Below are positions 1 through 8,522 of a stretch of DNA of 64,000 nucleotides, piece after piece (within the stretch, counting starts at the first letter, position 1; the number at the start of each line of letters is the position of its first letter). Location: NCBI GenBank assembly GCA_964352985.1, contig CAYGUK010000003.1:12421-76420 (forward strand). Reading direction: 5' to 3'. The translations under genes and the position numbers were made by a program. Origin of the DNA: CAYGUK01 sp964352985 (GTDB lineage: Bacteria; Pseudomonadota; Gammaproteobacteria; JAHCLG01). The notes under the pieces are model-generated. The model was not told the DNA's origin. It searched no databases and saw only the letters and a list, made by a program, of their open reading frames with translations.

Positions 1-226
1 GAATTTCTGCAGCTTTGATTTTAGCTTCGCGTAACTCTTTATCTGCTTGATGCTGCATCGCTTCAGAATCACGGACACGCTGTTCAGCATCTGCAATGTC
101 ACTTGCGATTTTGTTTTGACGCTCATCGAGCATTTTTTGAAATAATGGCCAAATAAACTTATAAGTAATCCATATAAATATGGCGAACGTTATAAGCTGG
201 CCAAATAGAGTTGCATTAATATTCAT
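1..226 (-). CDS. atpF: ATP synthase Fo subunit b (partial, C-terminus beyond window)
   Basis: This is the N-terminal 75 codons of the peripheral-stalk b subunit, which ties the F1 head to the membrane a/c rotor. It starts MNINATLFGQ, continues with one hydrophobic membrane helix (about residues 8-30) and then a charged helix (LDERQNKIASDIADAEQ) typical of the b-subunit coiled coil. It is missed as an open frame because it runs off the left edge. It lies 26 bp downstream of atpE on the same strand, in the standard I-B-E-F order, so it belongs to the same operon. Seen: sequence and order. Known: family role. The identification is secure. Confidence 0.95.
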   Translation of the reverse strand, partial: MNINATLFGQLITFAIFIWITYKFIWPLFQKMLDERQNKIASDIADAEQRVRDSEAMQHQADKELREAKIKAAEI

Positions 227-252
227 CTATATGCAGCCTCTTCTGTTAAGTA

Positions 253-558
253 TTAATGAACTAATTTGCTACCTTGTTTGGCCAATTCAACAACGGCACT
301 AACAAAAGGATTAGCAAAAATAAACCAAGCACTGATACCAATGCCAATAAAAGTTACTGCGTCAACTAAACCAGCAACTAAGAACATACGTCCTTGTAAC
401 ATTGATGCCATTTCAGGTTGGCGCGCAGCGCCCTCCAAAAATTTGCCACCTAAAATACCGAAACCAATTGCGGTTCCAAGCGCCCCCATACCTAAAATTA
501 GCGTCACACCCAAAACGGTTAAACCTTGGATATGAGCAATTAAAGTTACCAATTCCAT
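253..558 (-). CDS. atpE: ATP synthase Fo subunit c (proteolipid)
   Basis: Small two-helix proteolipid that forms the proton-driven rotor ring. The hairpin loop carries the conserved ARQPE segment, and the second helix holds the proton-binding acid in GLVDAVTFIG (Asp66 with the start used here). At 101 residues it is longer than the roughly 80-residue E. coli protein, because of an N-terminal extension before the first helix. A TTG one codon upstream (561) is also open, but an AGGAGG sits five bases before the ATG at 558 and only two before the TTG, so I chose the ATG. It lies between atpB and atpF in the operon. Confidence 0.95.
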   Translation of the reverse strand: MELVTLIAHIQGLTVLGVTLILGMGALGTAIGFGILGGKFLEGAARQPEMASMLQGRMFLVAGLVDAVTFIGIGISAWFIFANPFVSAVVELAKQGSKLVH

Positions 559-592
559 CAACCCCTCCTAAATAATATTATTAAAATAAAAA

Positions 593-1387
593 TTAATGTG
601 CTTCATGGGCCATACTGAGATAAACAACAGTTAACACAGTAAACACATATGCTTGAATCCATATTACGAGAATATGAAAAATTGACCAGATTAGACCCGG
701 TACTTGTTGGGTATACCAAGGTAATAATGCGATCAAAATAAAAATCAACTCTCCAGCAAAAATATTACCAAATAACCGTAAGGATAATGATAAAACTTTG
801 GCAAATTCCTCAACTATTCTAAAAACAACATTAACTGGTGCTAACCAAACACCAAACGGTTTAGTTAAAATTTCTTTCGTAAAACCACCAACACCTTTAA
901 TTTTAAAACTATAAAATATCACCATAAAAAATACCGTTAGTGACATTGCGAAAGTTAAACCAGGATCAGTGGTAGGAACAACACGGCTATAAGGCACATC
1001 AAGATGAAATAAGCCCCAGGGAATTAAATCGACGGGAACTAAATCCATGCAATTCATCAAAAAGACCCAAACAAAAACGGTTAATGCCATCGGTGCAATA
1101 AGTTTTGAGCTACCATGGAAACATTCTTTTGTTAATTTATCGGCAAAATCATATATATATTCTAAAAAATTTTGCCATTTCCCAGGCACACCGCTAGTTG
1201 CCTTTTTACCCGTTCTGTAAAACAACCATAAAAATAAAATACCAAGAATCCATGAAAAAACCATAGTATCGATATTAATAGTCCAAAATCCACCATCACC
1301 TAAACGCATAGTGTGTAAGTTTAATTGCAAATTATGCATATGGTGTCGAATATATTCTGCTGAGGTAGCTGGGGGAGTTAAACTCAT
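593..1387 (-). CDS. atpB: ATP synthase Fo subunit a
   Basis: Membrane stator subunit that forms the two proton half-channels next to the c ring. The C-terminal half contains SLRLFGNIFAGELIF, with the essential arginine that faces the c-ring acid, and several long hydrophobic helices. The length (264 residues) is normal for the family. Its start codon overlaps the end of atpI by 4 bp (ATGA type), which suggests translational coupling, and atpE follows after 34 bp. The N-terminus carries the usual periplasmic extension (TSAEYIRHHMHNLQL) before the first helix. Confidence 0.96.
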   Translation of the reverse strand: MSLTPPATSAEYIRHHMHNLQLNLHTMRLGDGGFWTINIDTMVFSWILGILFLWLFYRTGKKATSGVPGKWQNFLEYIYDFADKLTKECFHGSSKLIAPMALTVFVWVFLMNCMDLVPVDLIPWGLFHLDVPYSRVVPTTDPGLTFAMSLTVFFMVIFYSFKIKGVGGFTKEILTKPFGVWLAPVNVVFRIVEEFAKVLSLSLRLFGNIFAGELIFILIALLPWYTQQVPGLIWSIFHILVIWIQAYVFTVLTVVYLSMAHEAH

Positions 1388-1779
1388 GCAAACCTCCTTT
1401 TGCGATTAGCTATAAATAATGGTGCTATCCAAGCAATTGGTTGAAACAAGATAAAACTGATAATCGTAACTTTAATATTGATTGGAAAAAGAGAAATAAA
1501 AGTTATCAATAATAATACCGTTACAAAATACTTAATGAACTCAGCTCGATAAAATGCTTTAGCCATAGAATTAACCGCGCTTGCGCCTTTAGGCTTAAAA
1601 TAGACTGAAACAAACAAACCGTTTGGTATAATATAAATCAAGCCACCACAGAAAATAGAGAAGGCGTTTTCTGGTGAAAGAACACTACCTAACAATAACG
1701 CAGCAATCACAACTAACAATTGTATAACAAATAACTGTATTGCAAATTTTTTATAACGTGTTGGGTTAGCAATCGCCAA
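1384..1779 (-). CDS. atpI: ATP synthase subunit I (AtpI-like, c-ring assembly)
   Basis: A 131-residue membrane protein with four predicted hydrophobic segments and the family pattern GGLIYIIPNGLF in the first half. AtpI proteins are the poorly conserved first gene of many atp operons and help assemble the c ring or supply magnesium; they are not part of the final enzyme. It is the first gene of the operon here and overlaps atpB by 4 bp. Its promoter must lie in the 1780-2198 gap. Position plus topology make the call firm although sequence conservation is low. Confidence 0.85.
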   Translation of the reverse strand: MAIANPTRYKKFAIQLFVIQLLVVIAALLLGSVLSPENAFSIFCGGLIYIIPNGLFVSVYFKPKGASAVNSMAKAFYRAEFIKYFVTVLLLITFISLFPINIKVTIISFILFQPIAWIAPLFIANRKRRFA

Positions 1780-2198
1780 ACTTTCTTCCTTTTATCACTG
1801 TTACCAAATATATTTTGCGCACTATCATAGCCGGCCGTCACAAGAACAGCCAAATTGTTGCGAGTATAATGATTTCGTGAACAGTGTGCAATTGCAAGAC
1901 TGTGATTTTTCGCGAGAAAAATGATTTTAAGCCTTAAATAAATACGAAATACACACACCAAATTAGTATATAATCCTTATTTCGTAAAATCCAGTTATTT
2001 GGAGAGCAAATGAAAATTTTTTTAACAGCAACTTTTCCTAGCGATAATTTTACGCTTCACTTCAAAATAAAATTTATATTGCACTTATTTATTAATTAAC
2101 AAATGTATAATCAAATACTACGTATTATTAATCACTCGCAGAAACTTGCTTTGGGAAAATAGTTAAAACATAACTTGTAATTTATGAGGAATATCACG
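1780..2198. other. Intergenic region between the atp operon and a divergent kinase-like gene
   Basis: This 419-bp divergent gap must hold promoters for atpI (minus) and the phosphotransferase-like gene (plus). I found no hairpin terminator, tRNA or long repeat. A 29-codon frame at 2010-2099 begins MKIFLTATFPSD behind a GGAG six bases upstream of its ATG. It is too short and too biased in composition to call a gene without comparative support. Confidence 0.4.
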
Positions 2199-2813
2199 AT
2201 GAACTCAAATCATTATTGGCCTGATGTAATCTTGGTTAATGGCTGCTCGAGTTCAGGTAAATCGACTTTATGTAAAACTTTGCAAGATAGTCTTTCTGAA
2301 CCTTATCTCCATTTTGGTTTTGACGATTTAGTTTTTATGTCACCTAAAAGATATTACGGCGATTCAGACAGTGCTTTTCAAAGTAAGAAAAATCATTTTA
2401 TCCAACAAGGTGTAGAAATGATAGAGGTACAAAAAGAAAATGAACCTTTAACCATTGAAGCAATATTTGGACCTGTTTTTCAAAAAATTATAAAAAGCAT
2501 GCCAGCTGTTGTTGCAACCTTGGTTCGTGAAGGAAATAAAGTAATATTTGATCATGTCTTCCATGATCAAAAAATGTATGATGATTTTCAGTTTTATCTT
2601 GGAAATTTAAATATTTTAAAAGTCGGAGTATATTGCCCATTAGAAATTTTAGAGCAAAGGGAAAAATCCAGGGGTGATAGAGTCTTAGGTCGCGCACGTG
2701 GATTATTTCCAATTGTTCATCAATTTTGTGATTATGATATTAAAGTAGATACTCATGAGTCAGCAACAATAGATATTATTACTAACATTAAAAAATATCT
2801 AAATAAAAATTAA
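2199..2813 (+). CDS. Chloramphenicol phosphotransferase-like P-loop kinase
   Basis: The N-terminus has a Walker A loop, NGCSSSGKST (about residues 14-23), followed by paired acidic residues (FGFDDL, about 41-46), and a late arginine-rich lid, EKSRGDRVLGRARG. This layout matches the chloramphenicol 3-O-phosphotransferase family, which phosphorylates small hydroxylated molecules with ATP. Most family members are uncharacterised small-molecule or nucleotide kinases, so a role in drug resistance is only a possibility. I moved the start from 2184 to the ATG at 2199 because GAGGA lies eight bases upstream. It meets the MFS transporter tail to tail, with stop codons overlapping by 4 bp. Confidence 0.75.
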   Translation: MNSNHYWPDVILVNGCSSSGKSTLCKTLQDSLSEPYLHFGFDDLVFMSPKRYYGDSDSAFQSKKNHFIQQGVEMIEVQKENEPLTIEAIFGPVFQKIIKSMPAVVATLVREGNKVIFDHVFHDQKMYDDFQFYLGNLNILKVGVYCPLEILEQREKSRGDRVLGRARGLFPIVHQFCDYDIKVDTHESATIDIITNIKKYLNKN

Positions 2814-4045
2814 TCATATACTTTATCCTTAGGTTGATAAAACAGAATTATAAGAATGCCGATTAATGTTATGCCAATATCGATATAAAAAGGCGCAATA
2901 GCGCCAGCTTGAGTCATAATTCCAATACATAAATTTACGAGGCCAGCGCCAAAAGCAAGTAACGCAGCAGTAATACCCATTACCCAACCTTGTTTATCTT
3001 CACTTGCCGCCCAGGAAAATAAAGTTAAAATAAAAGTATATCCTACAGCGAAACCCATTGCGGATATAACCACATAAACATAAAGTAACCATAGCTGATG
3101 AGTAAAAAGAATTAAAATGAAATTAACAATTAATATAGCGTAACCAATCAAAACAATATTTTTCGGTGAAAATGTTTCAACTAAACGCGTAATAAAAATA
3201 AACCCTATCCCTAAACCTACACCCAGAACCCCCATAAACAAGCCTATTTGAAATCCTGACGCATCAAACACAGTGGTAAGATAGACTGAAGAATAAGTAT
3301 AATATAAATTAAATCCCATTTGTAAAAAGAAAAAAGCACAAGCTAGATGTCTGACGGATGGATCTTTAAATGCTGATATGAAAATTGAAATAGCATGTGA
3401 GAGTTTGATTTTAGTTTGTCGAAAGACGGTTGTCGTTTCAGTAAAAAAGCATATCAATAAAATAATATTTAACACAGATAGAATACAAGCAAAATACATA
3501 GGTGTAGTAAAGTTAAACCAGGAAATTAAATTTGAATCATCTAATACACTACTAATCACTGGTCCTAAGGCAATTCCAGATGATACTGCTAATAAAACCA
3601 AACCTAAATTACGTGCTAATTTTTTAGAATCACTTAGTTCAGTAATTGCAGCCTGTGCAATTGGCTGACTACCAGCTGTTAATCCAGCTATTATTCTTCC
3701 AATCAAAAGTATTAAAACGCTATTTAAAACAAAAGCAATCGCAGAAATAAAATAGGCAATTGCAGCACCAATTAAACAAATAAGTAATGATTTTTTACGT
3801 CCAATAGAATCCGATAAATCACCTAAAACGGCAGCCCCTAAAAACCAGCAAAAGAAAAATACTCCGATTAATAATCCATATAAAAATTCACGAGTTTCTA
3901 AAGTTGCATTTACCGCAAGCACTGCTGTGCTCTTATTAATTAAGGCATCGGCTAATATTGGAAATAAAATACCTTGGCCCAATCCATCAATAAATAAAAC
4001 TAAAAATAAAGCAACAATAGTTAAAGTTTTTGGGGAAGAATTCAT
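2810..4045 (-). CDS. Major facilitator superfamily transporter (TetA-like)
   Basis: A 411-residue protein with about twelve membrane segments. The loop between helices 2 and 3 reads LGDLSDSIGRKKSLL, the major facilitator signature, and helix 4-5 has the RIIAGLTAGSQPIAQAA pattern of the drug:proton antiporter group. The substrate cannot be read from the sequence; TetA-like proteins export drugs or metabolites. AAGG lies eight bases before the chosen ATG. It is convergent with the phosphotransferase-like gene and lies downstream of feoABC by 37 bp on the same strand, so it may be read through from the iron operon. Confidence 0.8.
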   Translation of the reverse strand: MNSSPKTLTIVALFLVLFIDGLGQGILFPILADALINKSTAVLAVNATLETREFLYGLLIGVFFFCWFLGAAVLGDLSDSIGRKKSLLICLIGAAIAYFISAIAFVLNSVLILLIGRIIAGLTAGSQPIAQAAITELSDSKKLARNLGLVLLAVSSGIALGPVISSVLDDSNLISWFNFTTPMYFACILSVLNIILLICFFTETTTVFRQTKIKLSHAISIFISAFKDPSVRHLACAFFFLQMGFNLYYTYSSVYLTTVFDASGFQIGLFMGVLGVGLGIGFIFITRLVETFSPKNIVLIGYAILIVNFILILFTHQLWLLYVYVVISAMGFAVGYTFILTLFSWAASEDKQGWVMGITAALLAFGAGLVNLCIGIMTQAGAIAPFYIDIGITLIGILIILFYQPKDKVYD

Positions 4046-4081
4046 ACAAGATACCTTATAGAATTATCAAATTGGTAAACT

Positions 4082-4306
4082 TTATTTATCACACCAATGA
4101 TAGAATTCAACCATAAGCGGAAGACATTTACTACACTTAGATCCACAACCAGGAGGGTTATTTGATTTTTTAATCATACCTTTGTTAATCCAGAGATTTA
4201 GCATATCTCTAATAACATGTTCATCACAGTTAAAATGTTTAATTAACTGCATTAGATTAACTGATTTTTTTTGTGAAATATATTGTTTTAATTCTGCTAA
4301 AATCAT
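4082..4306 (-). CDS. feoC: FeoC-like regulator of ferrous iron uptake
   Basis: A 74-residue protein with an N-terminal winged-helix segment (LAELKQYISQKKSVNLMQL) followed by a cysteine cluster, PPGCGSKCSKC. FeoC proteins bind FeoB's cytoplasmic domain and are proposed to sense iron or oxygen through an Fe-S cluster on such cysteines. The start overlaps the end of feoB by 4 bp, and the gene is last in feoA-feoB-feoC. The small size, order and Cys motif all agree with the family. Confidence 0.85.
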   Translation of the reverse strand: MILAELKQYISQKKSVNLMQLIKHFNCDEHVIRDMLNLWINKGMIKKSNNPPGCGSKCSKCLPLMVEFYHWCDK

Positions 4307-6561
4307 ACAGGTTGCTCCATCATTTGTGAAGAGGAAACCGTGTGATTAGCATAAAAACGCATGGCAGTAATCGTACCAAGAAATAAAACACATATCCCTG
4401 AAATCCAAGCAATAGAAGAATAAGGATGATGTGATAATGTTGCTACTTGATAAAATATCACTGCCACGCCATAAGCTAATCCTACAGACCATAGAACTGA
4501 AAAGGTCGCCCATTTTTTATCGAGTTCACGGATCATTACAGCTGTTGTTGAAACACATGGAATATATAATAAGACAAACAGTAAATAAGAAAATGCTGCA
4601 GCTTGGCCGTTAAATCGTTGATACATTAAACCATATACACCATGGTTAACACTGTGATCGGGAGCACTTGCGAGTACAGGATTTCCTAAAGCATGCGGTA
4701 GAGCTGCCAAATTATGTGGCACTGACATCACTGCAGCATGTAGTCCTGACCAAAAATTAAAATGTGAAACAGTTGTTGTGAAGTGACCCACTTGGGTATA
4801 TAAAGTATTTAAGGTCGCAACTACAACTTCTTTCGCTAAAGTTCCGGTTAATAATCCAACTGTCGCTGGCCAGTTATCTTGATGCAAACCAAAAGGTGAA
4901 AATAGCGGTGTTAATTCACGACCAAGCCATGACAATAATGTTTGTCCAGAACCATTATCGCCAACAAGTCCACCTGTTATTGTTAACGAATTCAGTGCAC
5001 CAATTAATATACAAATAGGAATAATAAACTTACCCGCTTTAAATAAAAAGCGTTTTAACCGCGCCCACGTTTGTTGCCAAATAGCGCGTAAAGTGGGTAT
5101 GTGATAGGGCGGTAATTCCATAATAAAAGGTGAGGGTTCACCTTGTAAAATTGTTTTTCTTAATAATAATCCAGTAATAACAGCTGTTAGAATTCCAATT
5201 ATATATAATGCAAAAACAACATTTTGTCCTCCTCGCGGAAAAAATGCGGCAGTGAATACTGCAAAAATTGCTAAGCGAGCTCCACAAGACATGAATGGAC
5301 TCATCATGATAGTTAAAATTCTATCGCGTCTGGAATCTAAGGTTCTTGCTGCCATAATTGCAGGAACGTTACAACCAAACCCAACTATCATTGGTACAAA
5401 TGATTTACCCGGTAAACCTAAAGCTCGCATAAACCTATCCATAACAAACGCAGCACGAGCCATGTAACCTGAATCCTCAAGAAATGCTAAAAATAAAAAC
5501 ATACCACCAATAACAGGAATAAATGTGACGGTTGTATTAATTCCTTTACCTGCACCACTCGCTAATAAAGCAATAATCCAATTTGGCATATTTAAACTTT
5601 GTAATAAATGCGCAAAACCTTGCACAAAAATAGTATCAGTACCTATATCAAAAAAATCTTGGAATGCGCCTCCAATATTAATTGCAAATAAAAACATTAA
5701 ATACATTATAACCAGAAAAATAGGTATCCCTAAAAATCGATTTAACACGATACGATCAATTTTTTCAGTTAAATTTGTTTTGCTCTGACTCTCTTGTTCT
5801 ATCACGGCTAACCGAACAGAATGAGCAAAATCATATCTGCTATCAGCAATTAAGATATCAGTCTCTTCGATAGTCTTGGAAATATCTTCTTGAATCTTTT
5901 CTATATTTTCTTGTAATTGCAGATCACTAGAGTTAAATACATGTAAATCACCTTCGAGTAGACGAAGCGCTAATGCTTTGTTAAGTTGGCTAATTTTTTG
6001 AATCGAATTAATGGCTTGTGTAATTTCTTGCGGATATGAAAGCGTAAGGGGGATTTTTTGCTGCTGATTCACTATACACTGTTTTAATAAATCGATACCT
6101 TTATTTTTTACTGAAACAATTGGTATAACCGGACAACCCAGTTTACTTGATAATTTATTTACATTTATTTTAATTCTCTCACGTTCAGCCAAATCCATCA
6201 TATTGAGCGCTACAATCATGGGACGTTCTAAGTCAATTAATTGTGTGGTAAGAAACAAATTACGTTCTAAATTTAAGGCATCAATCACATTAATAATAAT
6301 ATCTTGGGGATGCTCATTGATGTAATTAACAGCAATAATTTCATCTATAGATGTTTTACCATTATTAGCAACAAGTGAATAAGTGCCAGGCAAATCTACA
6401 ACTTCAACCTTTTTATTTTGTAATAAAAAAAAGCCACTTTTTTTTTCTACGGTAACTCCAGGCCAATTACCTACTCTTAACCGTGATCCCGTTAAAGCAT
6501 TTATCAATGCTGTTTTGCCGCAGTTGGGATTACCTACCAACACTACCTTATGATCAATCAT
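4303..6561 (-). CDS. feoB: Ferrous iron transporter FeoB
   Basis: A 752-residue inner-membrane Fe(II) transporter. The N-terminal G domain has a P loop, GNPNCGKT (residues 10-17), a DLPGTYSL G3 segment and NMMD as G4. The C-terminal half is polytopic and contains the paired Gate regions, including the conserved VGFGCNVPAIMAAR with its cysteine. Length and domain order match E. coli FeoB. It overlaps feoA by 8 bp upstream and feoC by 4 bp downstream, so the three are cotranslated. The Fur-type box upstream of feoA suggests iron repression of the whole unit. Confidence 0.96.
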   Translation of the reverse strand: MIDHKVVLVGNPNCGKTALINALTGSRLRVGNWPGVTVEKKSGFFLLQNKKVEVVDLPGTYSLVANNGKTSIDEIIAVNYINEHPQDIIINVIDALNLERNLFLTTQLIDLERPMIVALNMMDLAERERIKINVNKLSSKLGCPVIPIVSVKNKGIDLLKQCIVNQQQKIPLTLSYPQEITQAINSIQKISQLNKALALRLLEGDLHVFNSSDLQLQENIEKIQEDISKTIEETDILIADSRYDFAHSVRLAVIEQESQSKTNLTEKIDRIVLNRFLGIPIFLVIMYLMFLFAINIGGAFQDFFDIGTDTIFVQGFAHLLQSLNMPNWIIALLASGAGKGINTTVTFIPVIGGMFLFLAFLEDSGYMARAAFVMDRFMRALGLPGKSFVPMIVGFGCNVPAIMAARTLDSRRDRILTIMMSPFMSCGARLAIFAVFTAAFFPRGGQNVVFALYIIGILTAVITGLLLRKTILQGEPSPFIMELPPYHIPTLRAIWQQTWARLKRFLFKAGKFIIPICILIGALNSLTITGGLVGDNGSGQTLLSWLGRELTPLFSPFGLHQDNWPATVGLLTGTLAKEVVVATLNTLYTQVGHFTTTVSHFNFWSGLHAAVMSVPHNLAALPHALGNPVLASAPDHSVNHGVYGLMYQRFNGQAAAFSYLLFVLLYIPCVSTTAVMIRELDKKWATFSVLWSVGLAYGVAVIFYQVATLSHHPYSSIAWISGICVLFLGTITAMRFYANHTVSSSQMMEQPV

Positions 6562-6793
6562 TAATTTGCTCTACTTTTAATGCTCTAGCCTCATGCTGAC
6601 GAAGACTTAAAGCAAAACCTCTAACTGAAATCTGAATTGGATCGCCCAATGGCGCTTTTCTAACAACATGCAACATTGCCCCGCGGGTTAATCCCATCGA
6701 CAATAATTTTTGGCGATACTGTTTTGAACAATTGTCGTATCCTATGACTCGTGCTTTTGCACCGATTTTAAGTTCAGCTAATTCAGTCATCAT
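6554..6793 (-). CDS. feoA: Ferrous iron transport protein FeoA
   Basis: A small SH3-like protein that supports FeoB activity in the cytoplasm. It has the family pattern LKIGAKARVIGYD, then LLSMGLTRGAMLHVVRKAPLGDPI and a C-terminal LRQHEA. The open frame extends to a TTG at 6811, but the protein family starts close to MTELAELK, and ATG codons lie at 6793 and 6790. I used 6793; the ribosome-binding site is weak (AAAAG), so either is possible. It is the first gene of feoABC. Confidence 0.9.
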   Translation of the reverse strand: MMTELAELKIGAKARVIGYDNCSKQYRQKLLSMGLTRGAMLHVVRKAPLGDPIQISVRGFALSLRQHEARALKVEQIND

Positions 6794-6844
6794 CTTTTCA
6801 CGTTTTATCAAGTATGGTCTATATTAACAGAAGATTTTTTAAAT

Positions 6845-6863
6845 GAGAATGATTATTATCCTC
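6845..6863. promoter_or_regulatory. Candidate Fur box upstream of feoABC
   Basis: The 19-mer GAGAATGATTATTATCCTC matches the Fur consensus GATAATGATAATCATTATC at 14 of 19 positions. It is framed by a perfect inverted pair, AATGAG at 6842-6847 and CTCATT at 6861-6866. It lies about 50 bp upstream of feoA and about 70 bp upstream of the divergent glycosylase gene. Iron-bound Fur would repress feoABC; an effect on the glycosylase gene is possible but not implied. Confidence 0.75.
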
Positions 6864-6934
6864 ATTATAAAAATAGATGTGTTCAATGCGTCTTTCCGCT
6901 ATAATCCCATACTTTGTAACCTGCAATTAATGAC

Positions 6935-7621
6935 ATGGATCAACAAACAAAACGTTATTATTTAAATCAAATTGGTATTCCTGTTTGGCTTGAGAAAGAA
7001 AATAACAGTATCAATTCTAATAAAACTCAAAAACTAACTAAACAAAATGAAAAATATTTAAAGTCTAATGATAACTGGAATACTTTACAGCAAGATGTCA
7101 TAACTTGTCAGGCATGTGGTTTGGATAAAAGTCGTACTCAAACCGTTTTTGGAGTAGGTAATCATCAAGCTGAACTTCTTATTATTGGTGAGGCACCAGG
7201 TTTTTATGAAGATCAAAAAGGTGAACCTTTTGTTGGTAGAGCAGGTCAATTATTAGATAATATGTTAAAAGCGATAGACCTTGATAGAAAAACAGTTTTT
7301 ATTGCAAACATATTGAAATGTCGTCCGCCTAATAACAGAGATCCTAAACCAGAAGAAGTTAATCTATGTACACCGTATTTATTACGTCAAATAAAATTAA
7401 TACAACCTAAATTAATCCTAGCCGTAGGTCGTATAGCAGCTCATTTTTTATTACAAACAAATACACCACTATCAAAACTTAGAAATATTGAACATGAATT
7501 TAACAAAATACCTTTGCAAGTCACTTATCATCCCGCTTACTTATTAAGAAACCCTCGGGATAAAGCAAAAGCATGGCAGGATCTATTAGCAGCAAAACAA
7601 AAGCTTAAAAAAATAAATTAA
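6935..7621 (+). CDS. Family-4-type uracil-DNA glycosylase with Fe-S cluster
   Basis: The catalytic motif GEAPG is followed by GEPFVGRAGQLLDNML, and the second active-site motif is HPAYLLRN near the C-terminus. Four cysteines suited to a 4Fe-4S cluster are visible: two in CQACGL, one in ILKCRPPNNRDP and one in NLCTPYL. These are the marks of family-4 uracil-DNA glycosylases, which remove uracil arising from cytosine deamination. The N-terminal 60 residues are polar and low in complexity, as in related proteins with a divergent linker. It is divergent from feoA and convergent with parB, overlapping it by 4 bp. Confidence 0.9.
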   Translation: MDQQTKRYYLNQIGIPVWLEKENNSINSNKTQKLTKQNEKYLKSNDNWNTLQQDVITCQACGLDKSRTQTVFGVGNHQAELLIIGEAPGFYEDQKGEPFVGRAGQLLDNMLKAIDLDRKTVFIANILKCRPPNNRDPKPEEVNLCTPYLLRQIKLIQPKLILAVGRIAAHFLLQTNTPLSKLRNIEHEFNKIPLQVTYHPAYLLRNPRDKAKAWQDLLAAKQKLKKIN

Positions 7622-8508
7622 GTGATATGCTGTAAAATTCCATCCAGTTCTTCTAAATTATTATAATGAATGACAACATGTCCATTACCTTTTTCTTGAT
7701 GTTTAACATTGATTTTTGCACCTAATATTTCAGAAAGTCTATTTTCTAAGTTTACCACGTCAGGATCTTTAACTTTTTGAGGTGGCTTTACTTGTGGTTG
7801 AGGTGCTTGACTTAATTTAATAAGTTTCTCTGTTTCACGAACCGATAATCTTTTCTCAACAATTTCATTTGCAATTGTAAATTGTTCGTTATCATCGAGA
7901 GTTAATAACGCTCTAGCATGCCCCATTTCTATATCACCATGTTCAAGCATCGTTTTAACATCACTGTTTAAACTTAACAATCTGAGTAAATTCGTTACAC
8001 TGGTCCGAGAACGTCCCACTGCTTCGGCAGCTTGTTGATGAGTCATGTCAAATTCTTCGATTAATCGATGTAATGAATAAGCTTCTTCAATTGGATTTAA
8101 ATTTTCTCGTTGAATATTTTCTATCAATGCCATAGCAAGAACTGCACTATCAGAAATATCACGAACAATTGCGGGTATTTCGTGTAATCCTGCAATTTGA
8201 GATGCTCGCCAACGTCTTTCACCTGCTATTAATTCAAAATCTCCGGTCTGTAGTTGACGAACAACAACAGGTTGTATGATACCTTGAGCCTTTATTGAAT
8301 TTGCTAATTCTTCTAAAGCCACTTGATCAAATTCACGTCGGGGTTGATAGGGTGATCTTGTTATTTTTTCTACAGGTATTAAACGATATTCCTTCTCTTT
8401 AGTATTATTCTTATTTTCAGTTTTAGGCGCGTCTACTGGTGAAGTTGTAGAAGATGAACTAAGTAATACTTCTAAATTTCTTCCTAAACCTCTTCTTTTA
8501 GCGTTCAT
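7618..8508 (-). CDS. parB: Chromosome partitioning protein ParB
   Basis: CTP-dependent DNA clamp that loads at parS and spreads along origin DNA. The N-terminal domain shows the nucleotide-binding motif ELIAGERRWRASQIAG, the central part has ALIENIQRENLNPIEEA and a helix-turn-helix (HQQAAEAVGRSRTSVTNLLRL), and the C-terminus is the dimerisation segment. At 296 residues it has the usual length. It follows parA after 14 bp on the same strand. Cognate parS sites lie about 12 kb away inside recF. Confidence 0.96.
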   Translation of the reverse strand: MNAKRRGLGRNLEVLLSSSSTTSPVDAPKTENKNNTKEKEYRLIPVEKITRSPYQPRREFDQVALEELANSIKAQGIIQPVVVRQLQTGDFELIAGERRWRASQIAGLHEIPAIVRDISDSAVLAMALIENIQRENLNPIEEAYSLHRLIEEFDMTHQQAAEAVGRSRTSVTNLLRLLSLNSDVKTMLEHGDIEMGHARALLTLDDNEQFTIANEIVEKRLSVRETEKLIKLSQAPQPQVKPPQKVKDPDVVNLENRLSEILGAKINVKHQEKGNGHVVIHYNNLEELDGILQHIT

Positions 8509-8522
8509 AGTTTCTCTCTTCT

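Noticed and set aside
1713..1961. 82-codon minus-strand frame over the start of atpI
   Set aside because: It overlaps atpI in a different frame and has no family features, so it is a shadow frame.
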